The notes: generated by a model not told the origin, from the sequence alone. Positions 31,085-39,293 are shown, numbered from the stretch's first letter. The stretch is DNA of 64,000 bases from Cryptosporangium phraense (GCF_006912135.1 NZ_VIRS01000014.1:124001-188000), one strand, 5' to 3'. Made by a program: numbers and translations.

Positions 31085-31990
31085 ATGGCCCATGTCCATC
31101 ACTTCACATACGGCTTGATCACTTTGGTACTCGCCTATTCGGTCTCGGTCCTGGGGTGTCTGCTCGGGCTGATCTGTACGGCGCGGGCACGGGAGACCGT
31201 CCGGCTCAGCTGGCGGGTGCGCTGGCTCGCGCTGGGCGCGGTGTCGATCGGGGGCACCGGCATCTGGCTGATGCACTTCCTGGCGATGCTCGGGTTCACG
31301 GTCTCGAACACGTTCGTCTTCTACGACCCGGCGCTGACCGCTCTGTCGGCGCTGATGGCGGTCGCGATCGTCTCGGTCGGCATCTTCCTGGTCGGGCTGG
31401 GACGCCCGTCGATGGTGAAGGTGCTGGCCGGGGGAGTGATCACCGGGCTCGGCGTGGCCGGCATGCACTTCACCGGAATGGCCGCGATGCGGGTGCTGGA
31501 CGGCCAGGTCGAGTACGACCCGGTGCTGGTCGTGTCGTCGGTGGTGATCGCGATCGTCGCGTCGACGGTGGCGCTGTGGTTCACGATCGTGATCAAGAGC
31601 CGGCCGGCGCTGGCCGCGGCCTCGCCGATCATGGCGATCGCGGTGACCGGCATGCACTACACCGGGATGTTCGCGGCCTCGGTGCGCGAGGTCAGCGTCA
31701 ACGGCCGGGTCGAGGGTGTGGACGTCACGACGCTGCTGATCCCGAGCGCGGTGATCGTCGGGACCGTGCTGATCGCTCTGCTCTACGCGACGCTCTCCGC
31801 GCCGGCCGCCGAGGAGCGGGCCGCGCAGGCGCTCACGGTCCGGCTGCTCCAGGAGTGCGACGAGCAGATGCCGCCGCCGGCGGCCCGGCCGACCCGGGCG
31901 ACGATGCGCACCCAGCTCCGTCATCACCTCACCGTGCGTGACGACGACGAGTCGGAGGCAACTCCTAGTGGTGCGTTCGTACCGCGGTAG
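31085..31990 (+). CDS. MHYT domain membrane sensor (first of tandem pair)
   Basis: The 301-residue protein has seven predicted membrane helices and the three MHYT-type motifs: MHFLAM near residue 62, MHFTGM near 127, and MHYTGM near 190. In this family the His and Met residues are proposed to bind copper and sense oxygen, CO or NO. There is no GGDEF, EAL or kinase domain attached, only a charged cytosolic tail of about 60 residues, so any output must pass to a partner. AAGGAG precedes the ATG. The next gene is a paralogue in the same orientation. Confidence 0.88.
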   Translation: MAHVHHFTYGLITLVLAYSVSVLGCLLGLICTARARETVRLSWRVRWLALGAVSIGGTGIWLMHFLAMLGFTVSNTFVFYDPALTALSALMAVAIVSVGIFLVGLGRPSMVKVLAGGVITGLGVAGMHFTGMAAMRVLDGQVEYDPVLVVSSVVIAIVASTVALWFTIVIKSRPALAAASPIMAIAVTGMHYTGMFAASVREVSVNGRVEGVDVTTLLIPSAVIVGTVLIALLYATLSAPAAEERAAQALTVRLLQECDEQMPPPAARPTRATMRTQLRHHLTVRDDDESEATPSGAFVPR

Positions 31991-32213
31991 TCCTTAAATC
32001 GGGCTAATGGTTCGCTACATGTGATCTAGCGCACCACGCCCATTGCCGTTGCAACACGTGCTTTTCCTGTGTGAACGGTGCGACAAAACGTCGTTGTCTG
32101 CATGCAACGAGTGAGGGGTTCAATACCGTTCGAGTTGGTCCGATTTAGGCCTTGAGAAACCTCCGGTGATGAACCAACGTGTTCGGCCGCAGAGCCTGCC
32201 GGGAGGTTTTCCG

Positions 32214-33371
32214 ATGGCCGAGGTCCATCACTTCGCTTATGGGTGGCTCACGCCTGCCCTTGCTTACGGTGTGTCAGTTCTGGGGTCGTTGCTCGGCCTC
32301 GTCTGCACCGCCCGCGGGCGTCAGGCGATCACGCCGAGGAAACGGTTCGGCTGGCTGACGCTCAGCGCGCTGGCGATCGGCGGCACCGGCATCTGGCTGA
32401 TGCACTTTCTGGCCATGCTGGGCTTCTCGGTCGTCGGCAGCGACGTCCGGTACGCGGTGCTGCCGACGATCTTCAGCGCGGTCCTCGCCGTGGTGGTCGT
32501 CGGGATCGGCCTGGTCGTGCTGGGCACCGGGAAGATGAAGTGGTGGCGGGTGCTGGCCGGTGGTCTGTTCGCCGGCCTCGGCGTCAACGTCATGCACTAC
32601 ACGGGCATGGCCGCGATGCGCGTCGACGGCACGATCGGGTACGACCCGAAGCTCGTCGCGCTGTCGGTGCTGATCGCTGTCGTCGCGGCCACCGCGGCGC
32701 TCTGGTTCACGGTCGTGGCCCGGAACCTCTGGCTGATCAGCGGGGCCGCGCTGATCATGGGCGTCGCGGTCACCGCGATGCACTACGTGGGCATGGCGGC
32801 CGCGCGGGTGAAGCTCGACAGCACGCACAGCGCGATGAGCGGCGTCGACGTGACGACCGCGCTGCCGGTGATCGCCGGTCTGTCGGGGATCATCGTCGTC
32901 ATCCTGCTGTACTCGGCGCTCTCGGCGCCGATCGACGAGGAGACGCGGGCCGAGGAGGACCGGCAGCGGTCGGTGACTCCCGACTCGTTCGGGTCCGACT
33001 CGCTGTGGACGCCGCGGACGGCGGCTCCGGCGTCGGCCGGTGGCGCGCAGTCGGCGCAGGTCGCCGGCGCTGTCCGGGGCGGTCAGCCGTCGGCCGCGGA
33101 CTGGCTGGGTGCGGGACGAGGCCCGGCCTCCGGGGGGCCGGCCCCGACGGCGGCGGCTCCCGGGCCGCTGAACGGCCCGGCCTGGCCCGGCGGCGCAGTG
33201 ACACCCGCGCCGAACGGCACTGCCCCGAACGGTGTGGGCGGCCCGCAGGGCGCGTCGTCGCGCTGGGAGGCACTGCGTCAGAAGCCCGAGACCGCAGGGC
33301 CTGAGTCGTCGCCCTGGGCCGACGGCGACGAGCCCGCGCGCCGTAGGCACGCGTCCGATCCGTGGTCCTGA
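32214..33371 (+). CDS. MHYT domain membrane sensor (second of tandem pair)
   Basis: The 385-residue paralogue of the preceding gene starts MAEVHHFAYGWLTPALAY, aligning with MAHVHHFTYGLITLVLAY of the first copy. The three motifs are MHFLAM, MHYTGM and MHYVGM in seven helices over residues 1-250. Its cytosolic tail is longer (about 130 residues), rich in Pro, Gly and Ala and probably disordered. GGGAGG lies seven bases before the ATG; an upstream ATG in frame lacks a ribosome-binding site. The pair arose by tandem duplication followed by divergence of the tails. The 220-base gap between them is less GC-rich and probably holds a separate promoter. Confidence 0.86.
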   Translation: MAEVHHFAYGWLTPALAYGVSVLGSLLGLVCTARGRQAITPRKRFGWLTLSALAIGGTGIWLMHFLAMLGFSVVGSDVRYAVLPTIFSAVLAVVVVGIGLVVLGTGKMKWWRVLAGGLFAGLGVNVMHYTGMAAMRVDGTIGYDPKLVALSVLIAVVAATAALWFTVVARNLWLISGAALIMGVAVTAMHYVGMAAARVKLDSTHSAMSGVDVTTALPVIAGLSGIIVVILLYSALSAPIDEETRAEEDRQRSVTPDSFGSDSLWTPRTAAPASAGGAQSAQVAGAVRGGQPSAADWLGAGRGPASGGPAPTAAAPGPLNGPAWPGGAVTPAPNGTAPNGVGGPQGASSRWEALRQKPETAGPESSPWADGDEPARRRHASDPWS

Positions 33372-33415
33372 CCACCGGAGGGTTCGGCGAAGCCGATTGA
33401 CGGGTAGCTCCACAC

Positions 33416-33433
33416 TGTCACCGGCCGGTGACA
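33416..33433. promoter_or_regulatory. Perfect 18-bp palindrome upstream of the DUF4230 gene
   Basis: TGTCACCGGCCGGTGACA is perfectly symmetric and lies 34 bases before the DUF4230 start. It shares the geometry TGTCA-N8-TGACA with the operator of the ArsR-like gene at 16477-16494. It may be an operator, or a hairpin ending the MHYT transcript (stop at 33371). Confidence 0.5.
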
Positions 33434-33467
33434 TCGCCGGGCCGACGACCGGGTGAGGTGAGCGACC

Positions 33468-34214
33468 ATGCCCCACGAGCACGAGTCCGGAACCGCTCGA
33501 ACTGAGCCGTTGCCGGAAAATCAGAAGCCGACCCGTCCGCTGCCCTCCGGGGTTCCCGAGGCCGACCGCCGGGTCGACCGCCGGTCCCGGATCTGGGGAC
33601 TGATCCTGCTCGCAGTGATCGTCCTGGTCGGCGTCGGCTCGTTCCGCGCCTGTTCCTGGTGGAACAGCGACGACCGCCCGCTGGCTCAGAGCACGGTGGA
33701 CCGCAGCGGGCCGGTGGTACTCAAGTCGATCCAGGACCTGGCCCGCTTCCAGGCCGCGACCGGCACGTTCCAGGTCGTCGTCGATCTGGAGAAAGACACC
33801 AAGTACGTCCCGAAGGCGATCTCCGGGCAGCGGACGCTGTTCGTCGGCGTCGGCACGGTCGACGCCTACGTCGACTTCTCCGGCGTCACCAGCGACGCGC
33901 TGAAGATGTCCGAGGACCGGAAGTCGGTGTCGCTGCGGCTGCCGCCGCCGGCGCTGGAGAAGGTGAACCTCGACCAGGACAAGAGCTACGTCTTCGCCCA
34001 GGAGCGCGGGGTCATCGACCGGTTCAAGTCACTGTTCACCGACGACCCGAACAAGCTCGCGGATGTCTACAAGGCGGCGGAAGCCAAGATCGCGGACGCG
34101 GCCAAGGAGACCGACCTCTCCAGCCGGGCCCAGGACAACACCCGGACGCTGCTGACCGGGTTGTTCAAGTCACTCGGTTTCACGTCCGTCACGGTGACGT
34201 TCTCCTCCACCTGA
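33468..34214 (+). CDS. DUF4230 domain membrane-anchored protein
   Basis: The 248-residue protein has a disordered N-terminus, one membrane helix (IWGLILLAVIVLVGVGSFRA, about 42-61) and an external DUF4230 domain: VVLKSIQDLARFQAATGTFQVVVDLEKD, then GQRTLFVGVGTVDAYVDFSG and SVSLRLPPPALEKVNLD. This order matches the family, which is widespread and uncharacterised. The C-terminal ADAAKETDLSSRAQDNTRTLL helix and LGFTSVTVTF strand complete the domain. It is followed after 12 bases by the fused MFS/spermidine-synthase-like gene, suggesting one transcript. Confidence 0.82.
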   Translation: MPHEHESGTARTEPLPENQKPTRPLPSGVPEADRRVDRRSRIWGLILLAVIVLVGVGSFRACSWWNSDDRPLAQSTVDRSGPVVLKSIQDLARFQAATGTFQVVVDLEKDTKYVPKAISGQRTLFVGVGTVDAYVDFSGVTSDALKMSEDRKSVSLRLPPPALEKVNLDQDKSYVFAQERGVIDRFKSLFTDDPNKLADVYKAAEAKIADAAKETDLSSRAQDNTRTLLTGLFKSLGFTSVTVTFSST

Positions 34215-34226
34215 TGAAATGAGCAG

Positions 34227-35708
34227 GTGACCGACGAGAAGCGCTGGCAGCCGGGGGCGGGACTGGCCGGATTCCTGGTCGTCCTCGCCTCCGGCTCCGT
34301 GTTGGTGCTGGAGATCCTGAGCCTGCGGCTGATCGCGCCGTACGTCGGGGTCACGCTGGAGACGAACACCGCGGTGATCGGGGTCGCCCTCTCGGCGATC
34401 GCGGTCGGGGCCTGGCTCGGTGGGGCGGCGGCCGACCGGCTGTCGCCGACCGCGCTGCTCGGGCCGCTGCTGCTGGGCGGCGGCGCGCTGGTGTTCGTCG
34501 TGACGCCGCTGGTCCGGTTCGTCGGTGACCTGGTCCGGGGCGCGGACGCGTCGGGCGTGCTGCTGGTGGCGTTCGCGGCCGTCTTCGCCCCGGCGGCGCT
34601 GCTCTCCGCGGTGCCGCCGGTCGTCGTCAAGGCCCGCCTGGCAAACCTCGACGAGACCGGGACGATCGTCGGGCGGTTGTCGGGGCTGGGCACGGTCGGG
34701 TCGATCGTGGCGACGTTCGGCACCGGGTTCGTGCTGGTCGCGATGGTGCCGACGACCGTCATCCTGACCGGGCTGGGCACCGTGCTGGTGCTCGCCGGGC
34801 TGGTCGTGCTGTGGGTGAGCCGGGGGCGGGTCGACCGGCCGGTGGCCGGCTCTCTGGTGCTGGCGCTGATCGGGGTCGGAGCCACGACCGTCGCGCCGAA
34901 CCCGTGCGATCTGGAGACCGCGTACCACTGCGCGAGCGTCACGACCGACCCGCAGCGGCCCACCGGGCGCACCCTGCAGCTCGACACGCTGCGCCACTCC
35001 TACGTCGACCTGGCCGACCCGACCTACCTGCAGTTCGAGTACCTCAAGGTGATCGCCGCGGCCACCGACGTGTTCCGCCCGCCCGGCGCGCCGGTGCGCG
35101 CGCTGCACCTCGGCGGGGGCGGGCTCACGCTGCCCCGGTACCTGGAGGCCGTCCGCCGGGGGAGCACCAGCCTGGTCTACGAGATCGACGCCGGGGTCCT
35201 CTCGCTGGACCGATCCGACCTCGGCCTCCGTGAGGGCGACGGGATCCGGACCCGGGTCCAGGACGCCCGCGTCGGGCTGGGCGAACAGCCGGCCGGGCGC
35301 TACGACCTCGTCGTCGGGGACGCGTTCGGCGGCGTCGCCGTGCCCTGGCACCTCGCGACCCGCCAGGTCGTCGACGAGGTCGCCCGCACGCTGGGGCCGA
35401 CCGGCCTCTACGCCGTCAACCTCATCGACCACGGCCGGCTGGCGTTCGTCCGGGCCGAGACCGCGACGATCGCGGCCACGTTTCCGCACGTCGCGCTGAT
35501 CGGCGAGCCGGACACGTTCGGCGGGGACGGCGGCAACTTCGTCGTGCTGGCCTCGCGGACGCCGCTGCCGCTCACCGCGCTGCAGCCGCGCCTCGACGGG
35601 ATGCAGATCAAGTCCGGCGACGAGCTCACACGTTTCGTGGGGGATGCGAGGGTACTAACCGACGACTTCGCACCGGTCGACCAACTCGTCACGCCCTACC
35701 GTTCTTAG
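34227..35708 (+). CDS. Fused MFS/spermidine synthase-like protein
   Basis: The 493-residue protein joins about six membrane helices (residues 12-215) to a cytosolic spermidine-synthase-like methyltransferase fold. The second part has LGGGGLTLPRYL near 292 (the SAM/decarboxylated-SAM loop), LVYEIDAGVL, and DLVVGDAFGGVAVPWHL near 355, where the aspartate of the aminopropyl donor site is expected. LTDDFAPVDQL closes the fold. Such fusions are common in actinobacteria; few have been tested and they may not make polyamines. It starts at GTG after GAGCAG, in line with the DUF4230 gene, and the NADH dehydrogenase follows after 11 bases. Confidence 0.85.
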   Translation: MTDEKRWQPGAGLAGFLVVLASGSVLVLEILSLRLIAPYVGVTLETNTAVIGVALSAIAVGAWLGGAAADRLSPTALLGPLLLGGGALVFVVTPLVRFVGDLVRGADASGVLLVAFAAVFAPAALLSAVPPVVVKARLANLDETGTIVGRLSGLGTVGSIVATFGTGFVLVAMVPTTVILTGLGTVLVLAGLVVLWVSRGRVDRPVAGSLVLALIGVGATTVAPNPCDLETAYHCASVTTDPQRPTGRTLQLDTLRHSYVDLADPTYLQFEYLKVIAAATDVFRPPGAPVRALHLGGGGLTLPRYLEAVRRGSTSLVYEIDAGVLSLDRSDLGLREGDGIRTRVQDARVGLGEQPAGRYDLVVGDAFGGVAVPWHLATRQVVDEVARTLGPTGLYAVNLIDHGRLAFVRAETATIAATFPHVALIGEPDTFGGDGGNFVVLASRTPLPLTALQPRLDGMQIKSGDELTRFVGDARVLTDDFAPVDQLVTPYRS

Positions 35709-35719
35709 AAGGAGCCACC

Positions 35720-37030
35720 GTGAACTCCCGGAAGCGAATTGTCGTGGTGGGGGCCGGGTTCGCCGGCTTGCACGCGGCCAAGACCGCACTGCGCCAGACC
35801 CAGGGCCGCGTTGAGGTCGTGATCGTCAACCCGACCGACTACTTCCTCTACCTGCCGTTGCTCCCCGAGGTGTCGGCCGGTGTCCTCGAGCCCCGGCGCA
35901 TCACGGTTCCGCTGGTGAACGCGGCTCGCGGAGTGCGGCTCGTGCTCGGCTCGGTCGACGGCATCGACACCGACGAGCACCGCGTCTACTTCCAGGGCCC
36001 CGAGGACGAGCGTGGTTCGATCCGCTACGACCGGCTGATCCTGGCTCCGGGCAGCGTCAACAAGCTGCTGCCGGTGCCCGGGGTGTCCGACCACGCGCAC
36101 GGGTTCCGGAGCATCGCCGAGGCGCTGTACCTACGCGACCACCTGATCCGTCAGATGGAGATCGCCAGCAACGAGACCGACCCGGTCGAGCGGGCCGCCC
36201 GCACCACGTTCGTCGTGGTCGGCGCCGGCTACACCGGCACCGAGGTGGCCGCGGCCGGCCAGCTGTTCACCGAGGCCGCGATGCGCCGGCTGCCGAACCT
36301 GCGCGACCAGCGGTGCCGCTGGCTGCTGCTCGACCTGGCCCCCAACGTGCTGCCCGGCCTCGATCCGCGGCTCGGGCGGGCCACCGACGCGATCCTGCGC
36401 CAGCGCGGGCTCGAGGTCCGGATGAAGACGTCGGTCGCCGAGGCGACCGCCGACGGCGTCAAGCTCTCCGACGGGGAGTTCGTGCCGACCCGCACGCTGA
36501 TCTGGTGTGTCGGTGTGCGGCCCGACCCGCTGATCGAGAGCCTGGGTCTGCCGACCCAGTCCGGCCGGCTGACCGTCGACACTTACCTGACCGTCGCCGA
36601 CCATCCGGACGTCTACGCCGCCGGCGACAGTGCCGCGGTGCCCGATCTGACCCGGCCGGGCGAGATCACGGCGATGACCGCGCAGCACGCGCAGCGTCAG
36701 GGGGTGCAGGCGGGCAAGAACGTCGCCGCGTCGCTCGGATTCGGCGAGGCGGCCCAGTACAAGCACCACGACCTGGGGTTCGTCGTCGACCTGAGCGGGG
36801 CCAAGGCGGCCGCGAACCCGCTCGGGATCCCGCTGTCCGGGTTCCCGGCCAAGGTCGTGACCCGGGGGTACCACCTGCTCGCGATGCCGGGGAACCACCC
36901 GCGCGTGGTGGCCGACTGGATCCTCGACGCGACGTTCCGGCGCCAGGTCAGCCAGCTCGGCCTGGTGCGGGGCACGTCGGTGCCGCTCGACACCGCGTCC
37001 GGAGTGGAACGCCCGAGCGGAGAGCACTAG
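35720..37030 (+). CDS. Type II NADH dehydrogenase (NDH-2), FAD-dependent
   Basis: The 436-residue flavoprotein should pass electrons from NADH to quinone at the membrane without pumping protons. It has the two Rossmann signatures: VVVGAGFAGLHAAK near residue 8 for FAD and FVVVGAGYTGTEVA near 158 for NADH. Other family marks are FLYLPLLPEVSAG near 37, VYAAGDSAAVPD near 297 and MTAQHAQRQG near 318, the quinone-site region. It uses a GTG start with AAGGAG six bases before. It lies 11 bases after the spermidine-synthase-like gene and ends at a clean terminator, so it is the last gene of that transcript. Confidence 0.9.
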   Translation: MNSRKRIVVVGAGFAGLHAAKTALRQTQGRVEVVIVNPTDYFLYLPLLPEVSAGVLEPRRITVPLVNAARGVRLVLGSVDGIDTDEHRVYFQGPEDERGSIRYDRLILAPGSVNKLLPVPGVSDHAHGFRSIAEALYLRDHLIRQMEIASNETDPVERAARTTFVVVGAGYTGTEVAAAGQLFTEAAMRRLPNLRDQRCRWLLLDLAPNVLPGLDPRLGRATDAILRQRGLEVRMKTSVAEATADGVKLSDGEFVPTRTLIWCVGVRPDPLIESLGLPTQSGRLTVDTYLTVADHPDVYAAGDSAAVPDLTRPGEITAMTAQHAQRQGVQAGKNVAASLGFGEAAQYKHHDLGFVVDLSGAKAAANPLGIPLSGFPAKVVTRGYHLLAMPGNHPRVVADWILDATFRRQVSQLGLVRGTSVPLDTASGVERPSGEH

Positions 37031-37035
37031 ACGCA

Positions 37036-37071
37036 CCGATGCCCGGTGGCTGACGGTCCACCGGGCATCGG
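37036..37071. terminator. 14-bp terminator after the NDH-2 gene
   Basis: CCGATGCCCGGTGG (37036-37049) and CCACCGGGCATCGG (37058-37071) pair perfectly around an 8-base loop, five bases after the NDH-2 stop and 13 bases before the end of the convergent small gene. It can serve both. Confidence 0.85.
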
Positions 37072-37083
37072 GTACTGCGACGG

Positions 37084-37266
37084 TCAGCGACGGCGGCGCC
37101 ACCGCCCCGGGTACGCCGTACCGAAACCGCACATGTGCAGGGCCATGAAGAGCAGGCCAAGCGCTACGAGCGTGTTCCAGTTGAAGAGGTCGCTCACCGG
37201 AAGCTGGTCGATCAGGTCCAGGAACAGCAAGATCCCGAACGTGATCGCGGCCAGGATGGCAAACAT
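37084..37266 (-). CDS. Small membrane protein, 60 residues
   Basis: A short protein with two hydrophobic stretches: MFAILAAITFGILLFLDLI (residues 1-19) and LVALGLLFMALHMCGFG (about 33-49), ending in a basic GRWRRRR tail that should stay in the cytosol. AAGGAG lies six bases before the ATG, which supports translation. Proteins of this type, with a first helix, an LFNW-type middle and a second helix, are common and unnamed in actinobacteria. Function unknown. Confidence 0.7.
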   Translation of the reverse strand: MFAILAAITFGILLFLDLIDQLPVSDLFNWNTLVALGLLFMALHMCGFGTAYPGRWRRRR

Positions 37267-37352
37267 GCAGGGCTCCTTGGGGGATTAGGAGTACTACGTT
37301 GCGCCCCCAGTTCCCCGGTGCGGAAGTTCCGAAACTTTGCTCCCGTCTGGGG

Positions 37353-38642
37353 CTACCAATTCTCCAGTGAAGCGGCGAAAATGCCCGCCAGATCCTCAGG
37401 AGTCGGCGTCCGCGGCGACACGTCGAGTAGCCGCTGCTGCTTGAGCGTGCCCTCGACCAGGGCGTCCACATCGTCCGAACCGAAGCCGACCGCGGCCACG
37501 CCGGACGGGATGTCGATGTCGCGCATCAGCGCGATCAGCGCCTCGGGCAGCCGCTCGGACGGGGGAGCGTCGGACGCGGCCCCGCCGGAGAGCAGGTCGG
37601 CCGCCCGCAGGTGGCGGGCCGGATCGGTCGGGAACGTGAAGCGGAACGCGGCCGGAGCGGTCAGCGACACCGACTGGCCGTGCGGAACCATCGCGTGGTC
37701 GGCGTCGTAGCCGGCCGGACGGTACTCGCGCACCATGCCCGCGATCGGGTACGCGCAGGCGTGCGGGATGTGGACGCCCGCGTTGCCGAAGCCCATCCCG
37801 GCGAACGTGGCCGCCATCATCATGTCCGAGCGCGCGTCCAGGTCGGTGCCGACCAGCACGGCCCGGCGGAAGCTCCGCGCCACCAGCGCGAGCGCCTTCT
37901 CCGACCAGGTGTCGGAGACCGGGTTCGAGCCGTTGTAGGCGACCCGGTCCTGCGGCTCGTGGCGGAGGAACGTCGTGTAGTGCCGGGCGGTGTACGACTC
38001 GAGCGCGTGGCAGACGATGTCCATTCCGGACGCGGCCGTGACCGCGGCCGGCAGCGACATCGTGAGCAGCGGATCCACGACGGCCAGCACCGGGCGCAGC
38101 GACGGGTGGCTGATCCCGCTCTTCACCTTCAGCCCGAGGATGTCGAGCACGCAGACCGGCGTGCTCTCCGACCCGGTGCCCGCCGTGGTCGGCACCGCGA
38201 TCAGCGGCTTCGGCGGCTTGCGCGGAGCCAGGCCCTCGCCGACCGGCTTGTTGACGTAGTCCATCAGGTCGCCGCCGGACGTGCTGAGCAGGTTCACCGC
38301 CTTGCCGGTGTCGATCACCGACCCGCCGCCGACCGCCACGTACGCGTCGAACTCCCCGTCTCCGGCGAGTTCGGCCGCGGCCGTGGCTGCGGCGCGCAGG
38401 CTCTCGTCGGTCGGTTCGGTGTGCGCGCGGTCGTAGACCGCGTGGTCCACCCCGGCCGCTTTCAGCGCCTCCCCGATGCGGGACGGCAGACCGGTCGCGG
38501 CGATCCGCTGGTCGGTCAGCACCAGCACCCGGCGGACGCCGAGCCGAGCGACGTCGAAGCCCACCTCGTCGGCCGCTCCGGGACCGAACTTGAGCGGCGG
38601 TGCGCCCCAGGTGAAGACGGATTCGGTCATCAGGTCGGTCAT
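37353..38642 (-). CDS. Hydroxyacid-oxoacid transhydrogenase (iron-containing ADH superfamily)
   Basis: The 429-residue enzyme resembles ADHFE1-type hydroxyacid-oxoacid transhydrogenase, which oxidises 4-hydroxybutyrate to succinate semialdehyde while reducing 2-oxoglutarate to 2-hydroxyglutarate. Superfamily features: the GGGSVIDTGKAVNLL nucleotide motif near residue 91, PTTAGTGSESTPVCV near 131, and the metal ligands in SGMDIVCHALESYTARH, HIPHACAYPIAG and HGQSVSLTAP. The EPQDRVAYNGSNPVSD insert is typical of the HOT branch. GGGGAG lies seven bases before the ATG, and its start shares a base with the stop of the thioesterase upstream (TGATG). The gabT product elsewhere in the window also yields succinate semialdehyde. 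Confidence 0.85.
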   Translation of the reverse strand: MTDLMTESVFTWGAPPLKFGPGAADEVGFDVARLGVRRVLVLTDQRIAATGLPSRIGEALKAAGVDHAVYDRAHTEPTDESLRAAATAAAELAGDGEFDAYVAVGGGSVIDTGKAVNLLSTSGGDLMDYVNKPVGEGLAPRKPPKPLIAVPTTAGTGSESTPVCVLDILGLKVKSGISHPSLRPVLAVVDPLLTMSLPAAVTAASGMDIVCHALESYTARHYTTFLRHEPQDRVAYNGSNPVSDTWSEKALALVARSFRRAVLVGTDLDARSDMMMAATFAGMGFGNAGVHIPHACAYPIAGMVREYRPAGYDADHAMVPHGQSVSLTAPAAFRFTFPTDPARHLRAADLLSGGAASDAPPSERLPEALIALMRDIDIPSGVAAVGFGSDDVDALVEGTLKQQRLLDVSPRTPTPEDLAGIFAASLENW

Positions 38643-39094
38643 CAGTGACTCCCCTCGGCGGCGCTCTTCTCGGCGACCAGCTCCAGCGCCGTGCGGATCA
38701 CCGGCGGGATCTCGCACTTGCGCCGGGTCGTGCTGTCGACGTAGACGTGTACGAACCTTCCCACCGCGACCGCGTCCGCGTCACCGTGACGGAACACCGC
38801 GAGCCGGTAGACGACGCTCGAGTGGCCGAGCCGGTCCACGGCCAAGCCCACCTCGAGCGGGTCGGGAAAGCCGACCGGCCGGAAGAACTGGCAGGACGTC
38901 TCGACGACGAGCCCGATCGCCGGCAGGTCGCGGATGTCGCAGCCGGTGGCGTCGATCAGCCAGCCGTTCACGGCCGTGTCGAAGTACGAGTAGTACACGA
39001 CGTTGTTCACGTGGCCGTAGTGATCGTTGTCGGACCAGCGGGTCGGGACGGCCCGGAGCACCGGAAACGCAGCTCGGGTCGGTTGGTTCGGCAT
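38642..39094 (-). CDS. Acyl-CoA thioesterase, 4HBT hotdog family
   Basis: The 150-residue hotdog protein matches the 4-hydroxybenzoyl-CoA thioesterase type in length. The active-site region is TRWSDNDHYGHVNNVVYYSYFDTAVN near residue 18-43: the DxDxxGHVNN pattern includes the catalytic aspartate. GLVVETSCQFFRPVGFPDPLEVGL forms the long helix-strand pair. Substrate is not predictable. It is translationally coupled to the transhydrogenase downstream, so a role in acyl-CoA or 4-hydroxyacyl-CoA release feeding that enzyme is plausible but inferred. It is divergent from the winged-helix regulator. Confidence 0.85.
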   Translation of the reverse strand: MPNQPTRAAFPVLRAVPTRWSDNDHYGHVNNVVYYSYFDTAVNGWLIDATGCDIRDLPAIGLVVETSCQFFRPVGFPDPLEVGLAVDRLGHSSVVYRLAVFRHGDADAVAVGRFVHVYVDSTTRRKCEIPPVIRTALELVAEKSAAEGSH

Positions 39095-39126
39095 GAGCTC
39101 ATCGTGCCTTGGTGCGCGCCTTGCGG

Positions 39127-39175
39127 CCTATCGGCAATTTCGCCGAGCGAATTGTTAACCTACCTTGCCGATAGG
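39127..39175. promoter_or_regulatory. 11-bp inverted repeat in the thioesterase/regulator divergent promoter
   Basis: CCTATCGGCAA (39127-39137) and TTGCCGATAGG (39165-39175) are perfect inverted arms with centres 38 bp apart. They frame an AT-richer core containing GTTAAC, where promoters for the divergent genes are expected. Looping or paired dimer binding by a regulator such as the winged-helix protein at 39329 is possible. Confidence 0.5.
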
Positions 39176-39212
39176 AATTGTGTTTCTGTCGAGCCTCTGA
39201 AAGACTGACGTC

Positions 39213-39293
39213 ATGAGCGACGCTTGGTACCTCACCAGTCGCCTCCACATCGACTTCGGGCACGCGTCCAGTGCCTGGTGTCGGCGCTCCTGA
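39213..39293 (+). CDS. Putative cis-acting leader peptide (cysteine attenuation type)
   Basis: A 26-residue peptide, MSDAWYLTSRLHIDFGHASS followed by AWCRRS, encoded 36 bases before the winged-helix regulator. It fits the actinobacterial leader-peptide pattern R-x-H-[IV]-D-x-x-R/H-x-x-S-A-x-C, which is found before sulfate and cysteine genes and thought to sense charged cysteinyl-tRNA by ribosome stalling. The Cys is near the end, as expected. The pattern is from memory of such families. If correct, the regulator downstream responds to cysteine supply. Confidence 0.65.
   Translation: MSDAWYLTSRLHIDFGHASSAWCRRS

Noticed and set aside
31984-32150. TAAATCGG and CCGATTTA as an inverted repeat between the MHYT genes
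   Set aside because: Arms are only 8 bp and about 150 bases apart, not distinguishable from chance in an AT-richer gap.
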